From Candidatus Poribacteria bacterium (GTDB taxonomy: Bacteria; Poribacteria; WGA-4E; UBA9662), in assembly GCA_030748495.1 (NCBI GenBank), contig JASMLX010000019.1, positions 1 through 62,570 on the forward strand: a DNA stretch of 62,570 nt, read 5' to 3'. Position 1 is the stretch's first letter, and each line of letters starts with the position of its first letter. The position numbers and the translations under genes are program-made. The notes below the pieces were generated by a model. It did not search any database and was not told the origin of the DNA. It was given only the letters and a program-made list of their open reading frames with translations. Shown in pieces: positions 40,420-48,803 of the stretch.

Positions 40420-41163
40420 TTAAGTATCGATTGTTTTTTGTCGTATACGGCCATCTATCATCTGCGGAACGATTGGATACAGATCTACTTGGGCGCAAAA
40501 GTCTAGGTCTTCTGCCAGGTCAATGCTCACCAGGTAACGACCATGATCACACTGCTTTAGCATAGTGAGTAGGTCCGCCTGATGATGCTGATACAGTAGG
40601 AGTGCAGTTTTGGCTGCATCAGATAGTTGCCAACTGGATAGAAAGCTTAAGCAAGCACCAGCAAAAACACTATCTTCAGTACAAAATTGACCCACCCGAC
40701 CTGCACAGACAAAGACGACATCACTTTTAGCGTCTTGGATAAATTTGACCACGGCCAGCCGGTTGAGAAACGATCCCAATAGCAGATGCTTCGCGGCAAG
40801 GCACGCACGGATGGTGCGTGTTCCATTGGTCGTAGTGGTAACTAGATGCTTATTCGCTATATTTTCCGGTGTGAATTCGCGAGGCGAATTCCCTAAACTA
40901 AATCCGTCGACTTTTCTACCTTTACGCTCACCACAACACAAGGTGTTAGCTTGCCGTTTTGCCGCAGAAAAAGCCTCCGCCGGCGTCAGCACGGGAGTAA
41001 CACTAGCTGCTCCATTGGCTAGTGCCGTAGTAATAGTCGAAGTGGCTCGAAGAATATCGATCGCAACCACGACTTTTTCAGTTAGGTCGGCAAATGGGAC
41101 CAGATCTGGTGCAAAAACTACGTCAACGGTCGCCGGCTTCCGACCGGATAAAGGGTCAGACAT
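40420..41163 (-). CDS. comB: 2-phosphosulfolactate phosphatase family protein
   Basis: A 247-aa Mg-dependent phosphatase of the ComB family, which converts 2-phospho-3-sulfolactate to sulfolactate. Blocks: VVVAIDILRATSTITTALAN (metal Asp), LCCGERKGRKVDGFSLGNSP, VTTTTNGTRTIRACLAA and VVFVCAGRVGQFCTEDSVFA. Length is normal. In bacteria without coenzyme M the product may feed sulfolactate metabolism, or the protein may act on another phosphate ester. It heads a three-gene operon with lgt. ATG 41163; no strong ribosome site. Confidence 0.88.
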   Translation of the reverse strand: MSDPLSGRKPATVDVVFAPDLVPFADLTEKVVVAIDILRATSTITTALANGAASVTPVLTPAEAFSAAKRQANTLCCGERKGRKVDGFSLGNSPREFTPENIANKHLVTTTTNGTRTIRACLAAKHLLLGSFLNRLAVVKFIQDAKSDVVFVCAGRVGQFCTEDSVFAGACLSFLSSWQLSDAAKTALLLYQHHQADLLTMLKQCDHGRYLVSIDLAEDLDFCAQVDLYPIVPQMIDGRIRQKTIDT

Positions 41164-41694
41164 ACTAGGTTATATCATCTCGGAATGGTGTTATCTTGAA
41201 AATCTTATTGCGTGATGAAAAGGTACGTGCTAGAATGAAGCGTCACTTACAAATTAACGCCAACTATTTTACACACAAGGGGATGATTCCTGCAAACCAA
41301 TCGGTTACAGATCTTATGGCGGTGGGTACCCCTAATAACGAACGTTGTTTCAACTGACCCGAGCTGACACGAAAGACTGGAGAATTGCAAACGGTTAATG
41401 GGAAATTAAAGGTGTCGTTTTTTACATCCGACTTGTTAGGTGATGCCAACTGGGGCAATTACACAACAGAAGCCAAGGATTGTCCGGGCAATGCTATTTC
41501 AACTTTAAAGCGATGGTGTAGACTTGCTTGCTTGTACGGGAGTGCGGGGAAATTTGTCACCTCTCATCAGGCTATCTGATTCTAAATCTTCTATCTTAGA
41601 TCTTCCATTGAGGCATTTGACTTAAACCAATTGGAAAATTTCACGTCTGCTTATTTAGTATAAAGAGTGTAAGTCTAACATTTAAGGTAGGCAT
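41164..41694. other. 530-base divergent intergenic region
   Basis: Between comB (minus) and the MacB-like permease (plus). It should carry promoters of both. I see AAGG then TAGGCAT just before the permease ATG as its ribosome site, and scattered short inverted repeats, but no riboswitch, tRNA or gene. Confidence 0.4.
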
Positions 41695-42999
41695 ATGAAC
41701 CTTGCTGAAAGTATAGCTGCTGGCGCATCGGCCTTAAGCTCGAATAAACTTCGATCGTTACTAACCATGCTCGGTATTATTATTGGAGTTGGTTCTGTAT
41801 TGGCGATGATTTCAGTCGGTGACGGCGCTAAAGCCATTGTGATGGAAGAGGCCAATCGATTTGGTGGTGCCGATCAATTCTCACTCTACCGAAGTAGTAG
41901 AATCCGCAAAGGTAATCGTTGGATCCGTAACCGTAGTAAAGAATACTTCACCTACGACGATGTTTTGGCTATTGAAGCTGAAGCACCATCGGTCGAAATG
42001 GTTGTCCCACGTATTCCAGTTTGGGGCGGGGCCACTATCCAGGGTGAAAACGGCAATGAGATAAAGGCGGGCTACCACGGTATTACGCCCACCTTGCAGA
42101 CCAGCATGGATTGGGACCTACACTCAGGTCGTTTTATCACCGATGAAGATATTCAAAATAAAGTACGTGTTTGTGTGATCGGTTTCAAGCTGATTGACGA
42201 ACTATTCTTGGGCCAAGATCCAATTGGGAAACAGGTCAAAATTGTTTATGGAACAGGCTATCGTCCTGGCAGGCACTCCGATGAAGAAGACACACGCCGT
42301 CTCGAACGTCTAACGGTCGTTGGTGTCATGACACCACGTGGCACCAGCATTCGTTATGGTTGGGATATGGACAATCATGTCTTTATGCCATTGACCACTA
42401 TGCAGGACCGTTTTACAGGTAGTGACCGCGTCACTATGTTATCGGTACAAGCTAAGAGTGTAGATTTGGTCTATCAAGCGGCAGAAGAGGTCAAAACTGT
42501 TATGCGAAAATATCACAACGGCGAAGACGAATTCTTTAGGGTCCGCTTTACCGTTGAAAGTGTAGGTACCCTGGACCGAATTAGTAAAGTGTTGCAAATC
42601 ACGTTGAGTGTGATCGCCTTTGTCTCTCTAGTGGTAGGTGGTATTGGTATTATGAACATGATGCTGGTTTCAGTCAATGAACGCACCCGAGAAATTGGTT
42701 TGAGAAAGGCCATTGGGGCTAAACAGGGCGACATTCTTTTCCAGTTTTTAGCTGAATCGACTACCATGTGCAGTATTGGTGGAGGTTTTGGTGTTTTGCT
42801 GGGGTTTGGCATCGGCTACGGTGTTTCCAGGTTAGCCTCTCGATTCGTAACTATCGTCGATCAATGGCCGTTTGTTTTTGCCGTTGAGTGGGTTGGTATT
42901 TCACTGGTTTTTTCAGCTATGATCGGTATTGGTTTTGGTCTCTATCCTGCTTTTCGAGCGGCTAATCTGCAACCAGTTGAAGCGCTGAGAACAGAATAA
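41695..42999 (+). CDS. MacB-type ABC transporter permease
   Basis: A 434-aa permease: TM1 at about 20-45 (NKLRSLLTMLGIIIGVGSVL, the FtsX/MacB hallmark ALRSNKLRSxLTMLGIIIGV), a periplasmic MacB_PCD domain (about 50-270), and three C-terminal TM segments with ERTREIGLRKAIGAKQGDIL, the cytoplasmic coupling helix. There is no ATP-binding domain, and no ATPase gene lies next to it. The ribosome site AAGG is seven bases before ATG. A homologous permease gene follows after 15 bases, then the lipoprotein adaptor. Confidence 0.92.
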   Translation: MNLAESIAAGASALSSNKLRSLLTMLGIIIGVGSVLAMISVGDGAKAIVMEEANRFGGADQFSLYRSSRIRKGNRWIRNRSKEYFTYDDVLAIEAEAPSVEMVVPRIPVWGGATIQGENGNEIKAGYHGITPTLQTSMDWDLHSGRFITDEDIQNKVRVCVIGFKLIDELFLGQDPIGKQVKIVYGTGYRPGRHSDEEDTRRLERLTVVGVMTPRGTSIRYGWDMDNHVFMPLTTMQDRFTGSDRVTMLSVQAKSVDLVYQAAEEVKTVMRKYHNGEDEFFRVRFTVESVGTLDRISKVLQITLSVIAFVSLVVGGIGIMNMMLVSVNERTREIGLRKAIGAKQGDILFQFLAESTTMCSIGGGFGVLLGFGIGYGVSRLASRFVTIVDQWPFVFAVEWVGISLVFSAMIGIGFGLYPAFRAANLQPVEALRTE

Positions 43000-43014
43000 T
43001 CAGGATAAAATTAA

Positions 43015-44328
43015 ATGGGAATTTGGGCATACATTGGGCTAGCGATCTCCAGTCTCAATAGGAATCCGTTACGATCAAGTTTGACTCTATTAGGTGTTGT
43101 GATTGGTGTTTGCGCAGTGGTTGGCGTCGTCTCTGTTGGTGACGGTGCCAGAGTCATGGTCTTGGGCGAAATGGAGAAGAGTGGTGGATTAAATATCATC
43201 GAGATCTACAAAGATTCTTGGGATCGCCAATCAGGTAGTACCTTGAGCGAGGCTGCTAGCGGCGTTACTCGGCGACGATGGCAACGGAATCGGGCTGAAC
43301 CGCTAGAGACACCAGATGTGGACGAGTTGCTGATAAACGTCGCCAACGTTAACTTGGCTGTACCAGAGGACGACTATCCAAGTGTCAATTTGAACTTCGA
43401 CGGGCAGAGCAAGCCTTCTCGTGTCGTCGCAACTGCCAGCGGCTATGACATTTTGCATAACTGGTATGTACAGTCAGGTCGTTTTTTATCTGATGATGAT
43501 GGAAGAGAAGCCCGTACCGTTGCCGTTATCGGTTCAAAAGTGAAAGAGGAGCTCTTTGGTGATACTAACCCGCTTGGGAAAGAGATCAAAGCCACTCGAC
43601 AGAGTTCATGGCGGGGTCGTCTCCGTATGGATGTTAGGCTAACCGTTATTGGGGTTATGGAGGAAAGAGGTGGATCGACCGATGACGAAAGCTGGGATGA
43701 CCGGTTTATTATTCCGATTACTACACTTCAACAACGTTTCAAAGGTCGAAAAGATATCGAACGGATTCGGGTACAGGTCACTGACTTGGATTTGGTTGAA
43801 AATGTGACAGCAGATGCTAAGTTTACATTAGGCCGCCAGCACAACAACACCGGTGAAGAATATCAGTATTGGACTGCTAAGGAAGAGTTATCTCAGGCTG
43901 AAAAAATGGGTGGTATCATGAAACTAAGTATGGGGGCTGTGGCCGCAATCGCCCTGGTGGTAGCTGGTATTGGTGTGATGAACATCATGCTAGTTTCGGT
44001 CACGGAACGAACCCGAGAAATTGGTTTGAGGAAAGCAATCGGTGCCAAACAGGCCGATATTCTGATCCAATTTCTAATCGAAGCTATTGTCCTCACCATG
44101 ATGGGTGGGATTTTGGGGGCCGTAGCTGGCATTTTTGCGGGCGAAGGATTCGCTTGGGCGATTTCTCAACAACCTGAATTTGCAGAAAGTGGTTGGCCCG
44201 CCGTAATATCAGTCCAAGCTATTTTGATAGCACTATCAGTTTCTACTGGTGTTGGACTGATTTTTGGTGTGTTTCCCGCTTATAAAGCTTCCAAATTACA
44301 ACCGATTGAAGCCCTTCGATCTGATTAA
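43015..44328 (+). CDS. MacB-type ABC transporter permease
   Basis: A 437-aa paralogue of the previous gene: NRNPLRSSLTLLGVVIGVCA at the N-terminus, a MacB periplasmic domain, and TERTREIGLRKAIGAKQADI before TM3-TM4. The two permeases share the coupling-helix sequence nearly exactly, so the pair probably arose by duplication and forms a heterodimer. AGGA lies upstream of ATG 43015. Such systems work with a LolD/MacB-like ATPase and an HlyD/MacA-type adaptor; only the adaptor is nearby. Confidence 0.92.
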   Translation: MGIWAYIGLAISSLNRNPLRSSLTLLGVVIGVCAVVGVVSVGDGARVMVLGEMEKSGGLNIIEIYKDSWDRQSGSTLSEAASGVTRRRWQRNRAEPLETPDVDELLINVANVNLAVPEDDYPSVNLNFDGQSKPSRVVATASGYDILHNWYVQSGRFLSDDDGREARTVAVIGSKVKEELFGDTNPLGKEIKATRQSSWRGRLRMDVRLTVIGVMEERGGSTDDESWDDRFIIPITTLQQRFKGRKDIERIRVQVTDLDLVENVTADAKFTLGRQHNNTGEEYQYWTAKEELSQAEKMGGIMKLSMGAVAAIALVVAGIGVMNIMLVSVTERTREIGLRKAIGAKQADILIQFLIEAIVLTMMGGILGAVAGIFAGEGFAWAISQQPEFAESGWPAVISVQAILIALSVSTGVGLIFGVFPAYKASKLQPIEALRSD

Positions 44329-44358
44329 GATTAATATCCAAAGTGGCGTTCTTAAGTT

Positions 44359-44392
44359 CGAGGGGAAAACGATTGCAATCGCTTTCCCCTCG
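44359..44392. repeat. 34-bp near-perfect palindrome
   Basis: CGAGGGGAAA and TTTCCCCTCG are perfect arms; between them CGATTGCAATCG is itself palindromic, with one mismatched base pair. It lies between the second permease and the adaptor gene. No T-run follows, so it may be a partial attenuator or an mRNA-stabilising hairpin that sets the ratio of permease to adaptor. Confidence 0.6.
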
Positions 44393-44457
44393 TGTTATCA
44401 AAACTGTGTCAAATGTCGAAAATAAGAAGATTTACCAGAATGCTGAAAGAAAAAGAG

Positions 44458-46362
44458 ATGATTAAGAAAACCCGTTTTTTTTCACTTGCTCTAGTGACAC
44501 TAGTAGTTGTTGGAATTTCCTGTAGTAATCAAAAGGGGGGCGGAAAGCCTGGGGGATCGCCTGTCCAAGCAGAACAGCGGATTGGCATCGTCAAGCGTGG
44601 GAATTTCCAAGAACGGATTAGTGCTACCGGTAACCTGGAGGCTTTGGTTGAAGTCGAAGTCAAATCCAATGTTGAGGGTGAAATTATTAGCCTGTTGGTC
44701 GACGAAGGTGACTATGTAGAGATTAACGAAATCTTACTCGAATTAGATCCCAAGCGGATTATCGAAGATAAGCGTCAAGCTGAAGCCAATGTCGATGCGG
44801 CGAAAGCCAATGTTACGCAAGCCGAACTCCAAACGGAACTGAAAAGAGCGCAGTTGGCGACTCGGCTAACAGAGGCAAAGAACAACTTCAAAATTGCCGA
44901 ATCCAATTTAACCACTACGCGGGCTGAGTCTGAACAGAGGCTGACACAAGCTGAAACCGATATTCAAACTACAAAGAATGCCTTAGAACAAGATCAACTC
45001 TCTTTAGAACAGGCTCGGTTAGCCTTGAACCAGGCCAAGCTGACCTTAATCGATAACGAAGCTTCTTTGATATCGGCCAAGGTTAGTCTTGACAACGCTG
45101 AGTCGGAAAGAGATCGAAGTAGAGATCTGTTTGAGAAAAAGTTCGTTTCTAAAAGGTCTCTGGAAGAAGCCGAAAACAGTTTTGCCAGTGCCACCTCCCA
45201 GCACAACAGCGCCAAACAACGTGTGGCGGCACAAAAGGAAACGATTGAATCTCAAAAGAAAACTGTTCAAGCCAAAGAAAGCATCATTGAAACACGGAGA
45301 TCGACGCTTAAATTCCAAAAGCTGAACCTGGAAAAGCTAAGTGAAATGAGAAAGGCACAGGAACAGCGCAACCAACTTCAACTTGATATTGCCCAAACCC
45401 AACTCGAGCAGACCAGCGCTACAACTGATCAAGAGCAGGTCGTCTCAGACCAATCAAAGATCATTGCTGAAGCCGGACTCCTCCGCAACGAAAGTAGTCT
45501 GGAAACAGAAAAAGAGCGACTGGACTGGACTACAATTCGCACACCGATCTCAGGTACGATCACATTACTAGAGCTAGAAGAGGGCGAAATCGTTACTTCA
45601 GGCCGGTCGGCTTTCTCTCAGAGTCCCCCCTTGATGACTATTTCAGACCTTTCACAGATGGTAGTCAAAACCTATATCAACGAGGTGGATATGGAAAAGC
45701 TGAAGATGGATCAACTAGCCGAAATTGAGAGCGATACTTATAAAGGTAGAATTTATCGAGGTCAAGTGGTGGAGATTTCGCCAATTGGTGTTGAACGAGA
45801 CAGTATCATCAGCTTTGAAATTATGATTGAGGTCATCGATTCCCCGCCCGAACTCCGACCAGGTATGAGTACGGACGTCGACATTATTACCTATGAAGAG
45901 AAAGACGTCTTGCTGGTTCCGGTTGAAGCGATACAAAGTGAAACAACGGTAACCGCTATAGCTCAAGTTGGGGATAGCGCTAACCGCTTCAAAAGTGGAC
46001 AATCTGTTCAGCTTAAAAGCTTAACTGGTAAAACCTTTAACGGAACAGTTACCAATGTGCAAGATAGCCAATTGTCGATCCTCCTCGATTCGACCCAGAG
46101 AGGCCTGCGGCCGGGTCGCCAAGCGTTTGCTATACTGACTAAAAATCAGCAGATTCTTGACGGTGTTTCAACGACCATCAAGGTCAAACGCGATAAATAC
46201 GTTATGATCTCCGGTAAAGGGAAACCTGCCCGAACCTCTATTAAGGTTGGAATGCAAAACGCAGTCAATGCTGTTGTTCTCAGTGGGCTAAATGAGAGCG
46301 ATCGAGTCCTGCTACAAAAACGAATGTTAGGTGGAGGCGGTCCGCCCTGGGGAGGTAGGTAA
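44458..46362 (+). CDS. HlyD/MacA-type periplasmic adaptor lipoprotein
   Basis: Start chosen at ATG 44458 (MIKKTRFFSLALVTLVVVGI then SCSN), preceded by AAAGAG. This gives a signal peptide with a lipobox ending in Cys at about residue 22; the upstream ATG at 44392 would bury it. A lipoyl half-motif (GNLEALVEVEVKSNVEGEII, SLLVDEGDYVEINE) precedes a very long coiled-coil hairpin (about 90-330, RxxxAExNxxxAxxN-like), then LDWTTIRTPISGTITLLELE EGEIV and beta-barrel domains (VVKTYINEVDMEKLKMDQLA). The hairpin is about twice the length usual for MacA, so it would reach further, as in TolC-interacting adaptors. Gly-rich tail GGGGPPWGGR. It lies 130 bases after the permeases. Confidence 0.9.
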   Translation: MIKKTRFFSLALVTLVVVGISCSNQKGGGKPGGSPVQAEQRIGIVKRGNFQERISATGNLEALVEVEVKSNVEGEIISLLVDEGDYVEINEILLELDPKRIIEDKRQAEANVDAAKANVTQAELQTELKRAQLATRLTEAKNNFKIAESNLTTTRAESEQRLTQAETDIQTTKNALEQDQLSLEQARLALNQAKLTLIDNEASLISAKVSLDNAESERDRSRDLFEKKFVSKRSLEEAENSFASATSQHNSAKQRVAAQKETIESQKKTVQAKESIIETRRSTLKFQKLNLEKLSEMRKAQEQRNQLQLDIAQTQLEQTSATTDQEQVVSDQSKIIAEAGLLRNESSLETEKERLDWTTIRTPISGTITLLELEEGEIVTSGRSAFSQSPPLMTISDLSQMVVKTYINEVDMEKLKMDQLAEIESDTYKGRIYRGQVVEISPIGVERDSIISFEIMIEVIDSPPELRPGMSTDVDIITYEEKDVLLVPVEAIQSETTVTAIAQVGDSANRFKSGQSVQLKSLTGKTFNGTVTNVQDSQLSILLDSTQRGLRPGRQAFAILTKNQQILDGVSTTIKVKRDKYVMISGKGKPARTSIKVGMQNAVNAVVLSGLNESDRVLLQKRMLGGGGPPWGGR

Positions 46363-46386
46363 GTAATCTTCCTGCCTATCGGTGCA

Positions 46387-47151
46387 TCATCCCACCGATG
46401 CCATCAACTTTGTCTCCACCTTATACTTTACACCGTAATAACGTGAATAAAGTGCGCGTTTTTTTAAAGGTCTGAAAACAGGGGCGAAGTTAAAGTCAAG
46501 TTCTAGTTTGTAGCTGGCGGAGGTCGGACTCAAGCAATCAGTAATAGCATTTTTGAAGGCTGAACACTCGGAATCATATTTTGAATACAGGCATTTCTTG
46601 TTGAGAAATTTCCAGAAACCTTCAATACAGGTTCAAGTTTGGGGGATAAAGGCCCCTAAAACATTGAATCCCTTTCGGCCGGCTAAGGCTTGGATGAAAA
46701 TTTGAGTCAACGACCCAAGAAAACCAAGAAATGGTGCCAGCACGAAATGAGCGGCCTCGACGAAAAAGGCGGTTCTGTCACCAGTTGTGGTTTCCTCCAA
46801 ACATGGCTGCAACTCTTTTTTTAATCGGTCTTGTTCTTCGAGATCGGCCTTAGCTGGAATGGTCCCCACTTTGTAACGTTTGAGACCGATCGACGACTTA
46901 GACAGAAGAGTCGAATACGATTTTAACTGTGCTTGATCCCGGTCAATTCTTTGATTTTCGCTGATGCTTGTTTAAAACGGGTAGAGTATTGACTGAAATA
47001 GAGGTTAAAGGTGCAATTTCACCATGGGACAGCCCCTGACTTTTGAGCCACAATGCTTCCATTTTCTTCTGAACTCTGGGATGAGGGTAATGATAAGGAT
47101 CATCATCGAGGGCTTTGATTTCTTCTTTGGTGAACGGTATCCGAATCAGAC
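46387..47151 (-). pseudogene. IS630-family transposase, decayed
   Basis: Reading minus from 47151: LIRIPFTKEEIKALDDDPYH, then YPHPRVQKKMEALWLKSQGL SHGEIA (IS630 N-terminal HTH; compare HPxPRVQxKMExLWLKSQGLSHxEIA). After stops and a deletion comes VGTIPAKADLEEQDRLKKEL and FFVEAAHFVLAPFLGFLGSL then AGRKGFNVLGAF (DDE_3 core), and the tail EGFWKFLNKKCLYSKYDSEC, ending near 46387. The family, order and strand are clear. Several stops and a missing central part make it inactive. Confidence 0.78.
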
Positions 47152-47393
47152 CAATTTCCCCACATTAGAAAGAGGTCTATTGAAGTCAAAGCAACGGGGG
47201 CATGCCAAGATCATACCCGATTTCCGTTGCATTTTAACGCGCAATTTGATACGTTGTTAAGTATACTGGAAGCTATTATTCGCACCGTTAATTCGAAACG
47301 GATGCAACATTTAGAACAAAAATTAACCCACGACAGGCTTTTAGCTGAACTTTCTTGTCGAGCCCAGCTGAATGTGGCCGGCCTCTCTCAAGG

Positions 47394-48446
47394 TTAGTTC
47401 AAAGACTGGAAAAACCTCACCAATTCTACACCGTGTGCCTTAGTATTCAATTTTCTTTCGATGTTGGCGATCTTGCCTGCTTTGTCGATGTATATTGCCA
47501 TTCGACTGCTGGTTAGGCTATTCTTTTTATTGGCTGCACCAAACAATAGACTGAGGTTTCGTCCAGCATCAACCAAAAGCGGAAAGTTAAGATTGTTTCG
47601 ATCTATAAATTTTCGGTGTGATTTCGCATCTTGAACTGAAACACCAAACACCTGGATATCCAAGTTTTCTATTCGGCTCATCTCATCCCGGAGAGAGCAA
47701 ACTTGTGTGGTTCAGCCCGGTGTCATATCCATCGGATAAAACGATAGCACCACACGTTTCTTGCTCTTGAAGGCACTTAACTGATAACCAATGTTATTTT
47801 CGTCGTAAGCAACAAAGTCTGGTGCCGGCTGACCGACTCGAATCTGATATTGGGTGGTTTCCTGGACAGTTTCCAGCACCTCAGAACCGTGTTCCGGGAT
47901 ATTCACTTTACGGTTGATAGATCGGATGTAACCTGCTTTATCGATCACGAAAGTGGTCCGACTAGACATTCCATTATCTTCACGAATACTGGAATACAAT
48001 CTGGAAACTTCCAGATCTGTGTCGGCTAGGAGTGGGAACCCAAACTGATACTCCTTTTGGAACTCCCGGTGCGATTTCTCGTTGTCTCTGCTGATTCCGT
48101 AGACTACAGTATCTGTTTCTAGAATCTTAGGTAACTCATCCCGGAGTGACTGAAGTTCCGAGGTTCACCCACCCGTGAAGTCTTTGGGATAGAAAGCCAG
48201 TACCACATTTTTCTTTCCGCAATAGTCGCTAAGGCGATGCTTTTTGCCGTAACCGTCTTTGAGTCTAAAATTAGGAGCAACCATCCCGACTATTAGCCTT
48301 CCACCAGCGGTCGGAGAGATAAGCGTTTGTCGTTGCTGTTCTTCCATACCTGTCGTCATTTGAAGATCCTTTGCTGTTTCTGCTATTCCATAAGCAACAA
48401 CAGCATGAGCCAAAAAAATCGAGATTATAGATAAAAATTTATCCAT
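47394..48446 (-). CDS. exported tandem peroxiredoxin with two selenocysteines
   Basis: One continuous 350-codon frame from ATG 48446 to TAA at 47394, interrupted only by TGA at 48165-48167 and 47712-47714. Residues 1-20 (MDKFLSIISIFLAHAVVAYG) form a signal peptide, so the protein is exported. Domain 1 (about 50-190) reads VLAFYPKDFTGG-U94-TSELQSLRDE; domain 2 (about 205-350) reads VLSFYPMDMTPG-U245-TTQVCSLRDE. Both are the PrxQ/BCP peroxidatic motif FYPxDxTxxC-T, with UGA exactly at the catalytic Cys. The later SSRTTFVIDKAG and SSRMAIYIDKAG blocks carry the conserved Arg. In domain 2 a Cys lies five residues after U245, the BCP resolving position; domain 1 has none. SECIS-like hairpins follow both TGAs. 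It follows the FmdB-like gene on the same strand. Confidence 0.88.
47676..47698 (-). promoter_or_regulatory. SECIS-like hairpin 2
   Basis: On the minus strand, 13 bases after the second TGA, GCTCTCTC pairs with GAGA-T-GAGC (one bulged T) around the same loop CGGGAT. The loop again begins 22 bases after the TGA. Confidence 0.65.
48131..48150 (-). promoter_or_regulatory. SECIS-like hairpin 1
   Basis: On the minus strand, 14 bases after the first TGA, GTCACTC pairs with GAGTTAC (one C-T mismatch) around loop CGGGAT. The loop starts 22 bases after the TGA, inside the bacterial SECIS window, and has G among its first two bases. Confidence 0.65.
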
Positions 48447-48500
48447 GGCGACGCGATGTGCTGATTATGTCACAAAAAAATAACTATCTACTATTTTGTC

Positions 48501-48515
48501 AGGACGGACCGTCCT
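48501..48515 (-). promoter_or_regulatory. hairpin after FmdB TGA
   Basis: AGGACGGTCCGTCCT on the minus strand is palindromic: stem AGGAC/GTCCT with loop GGTCC. It starts 14 bases after the FmdB TGA, a spacing compatible with a bacterial SECIS. No T-run follows, so it is not an intrinsic terminator. Confidence 0.45.
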
Positions 48516-48528
48516 GGGATGGAACCGG

Positions 48529-48735
48529 TCAGCCACTTGGAATCCCACAATCAGCAGCCATATTAAGGCTTGGACTGGAGGTTTGCCCAGAAAAAACCGA
48601 GAGGGTCTTTTTCGGGTTCGAAGTGCCACATTGCGGGCATTCGAGCCCTGCGATCTCCTCCGCTGTTACGCTCATTCGTTGCAGAATCTCAAATTGATCT
48701 CCACATTGCCGACACTGGTATTCATAGAGTGGCAT
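48529..48735 (-). CDS. FmdB-family zinc-ribbon protein
   Basis: A small protein (68 aa) from ATG 48735, chosen because PLYEYQCRQCGDQFEILQRM is the exact FmdB N-terminus; a longer frame begins at 48804. Two CxxC pairs (CRQC and CPQC, separated by about 28 residues) form a zinc ribbon, followed by TLSVFSGQTSSPSLNMAADC, typical of the low-complexity FmdB tail. It ends GIPSG then TGA at 48529. After that TGA the frame stays open for nine codons (PVPSQDGPS) to a second TGA; see the findings. Its usual role is a putative regulator. It lies upstream of, and probably cotranscribed with, the selenocysteine peroxiredoxin (82 bases). Confidence 0.88.
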   Translation of the reverse strand: MPLYEYQCRQCGDQFEILQRMSVTAEEIAGLECPQCGTSNPKKTLSVFSGQTSSPSLNMAADCGIPSG

Positions 48736-48803
48736 TTTCTTTCTAAGTCCCTTATGATATAATTTTGCAGAATAGCTAGTATTATAAAGGAAAATCGATT
48801 GCA

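Noticed and set aside
41380..41520. Possible cobalamin-riboswitch look-alike (GGGAA ... GGTG ... GCCAACTGG)
   Set aside because: The conserved B12 box and the expected core order and pairing are not there; only short consensus-like fragments match.
47394..48446. Three separate small peroxiredoxin-like genes or a plain pseudogene
   Set aside because: The three pieces are in one frame, separated only by TGA at the two catalytic positions, with no other lesion.
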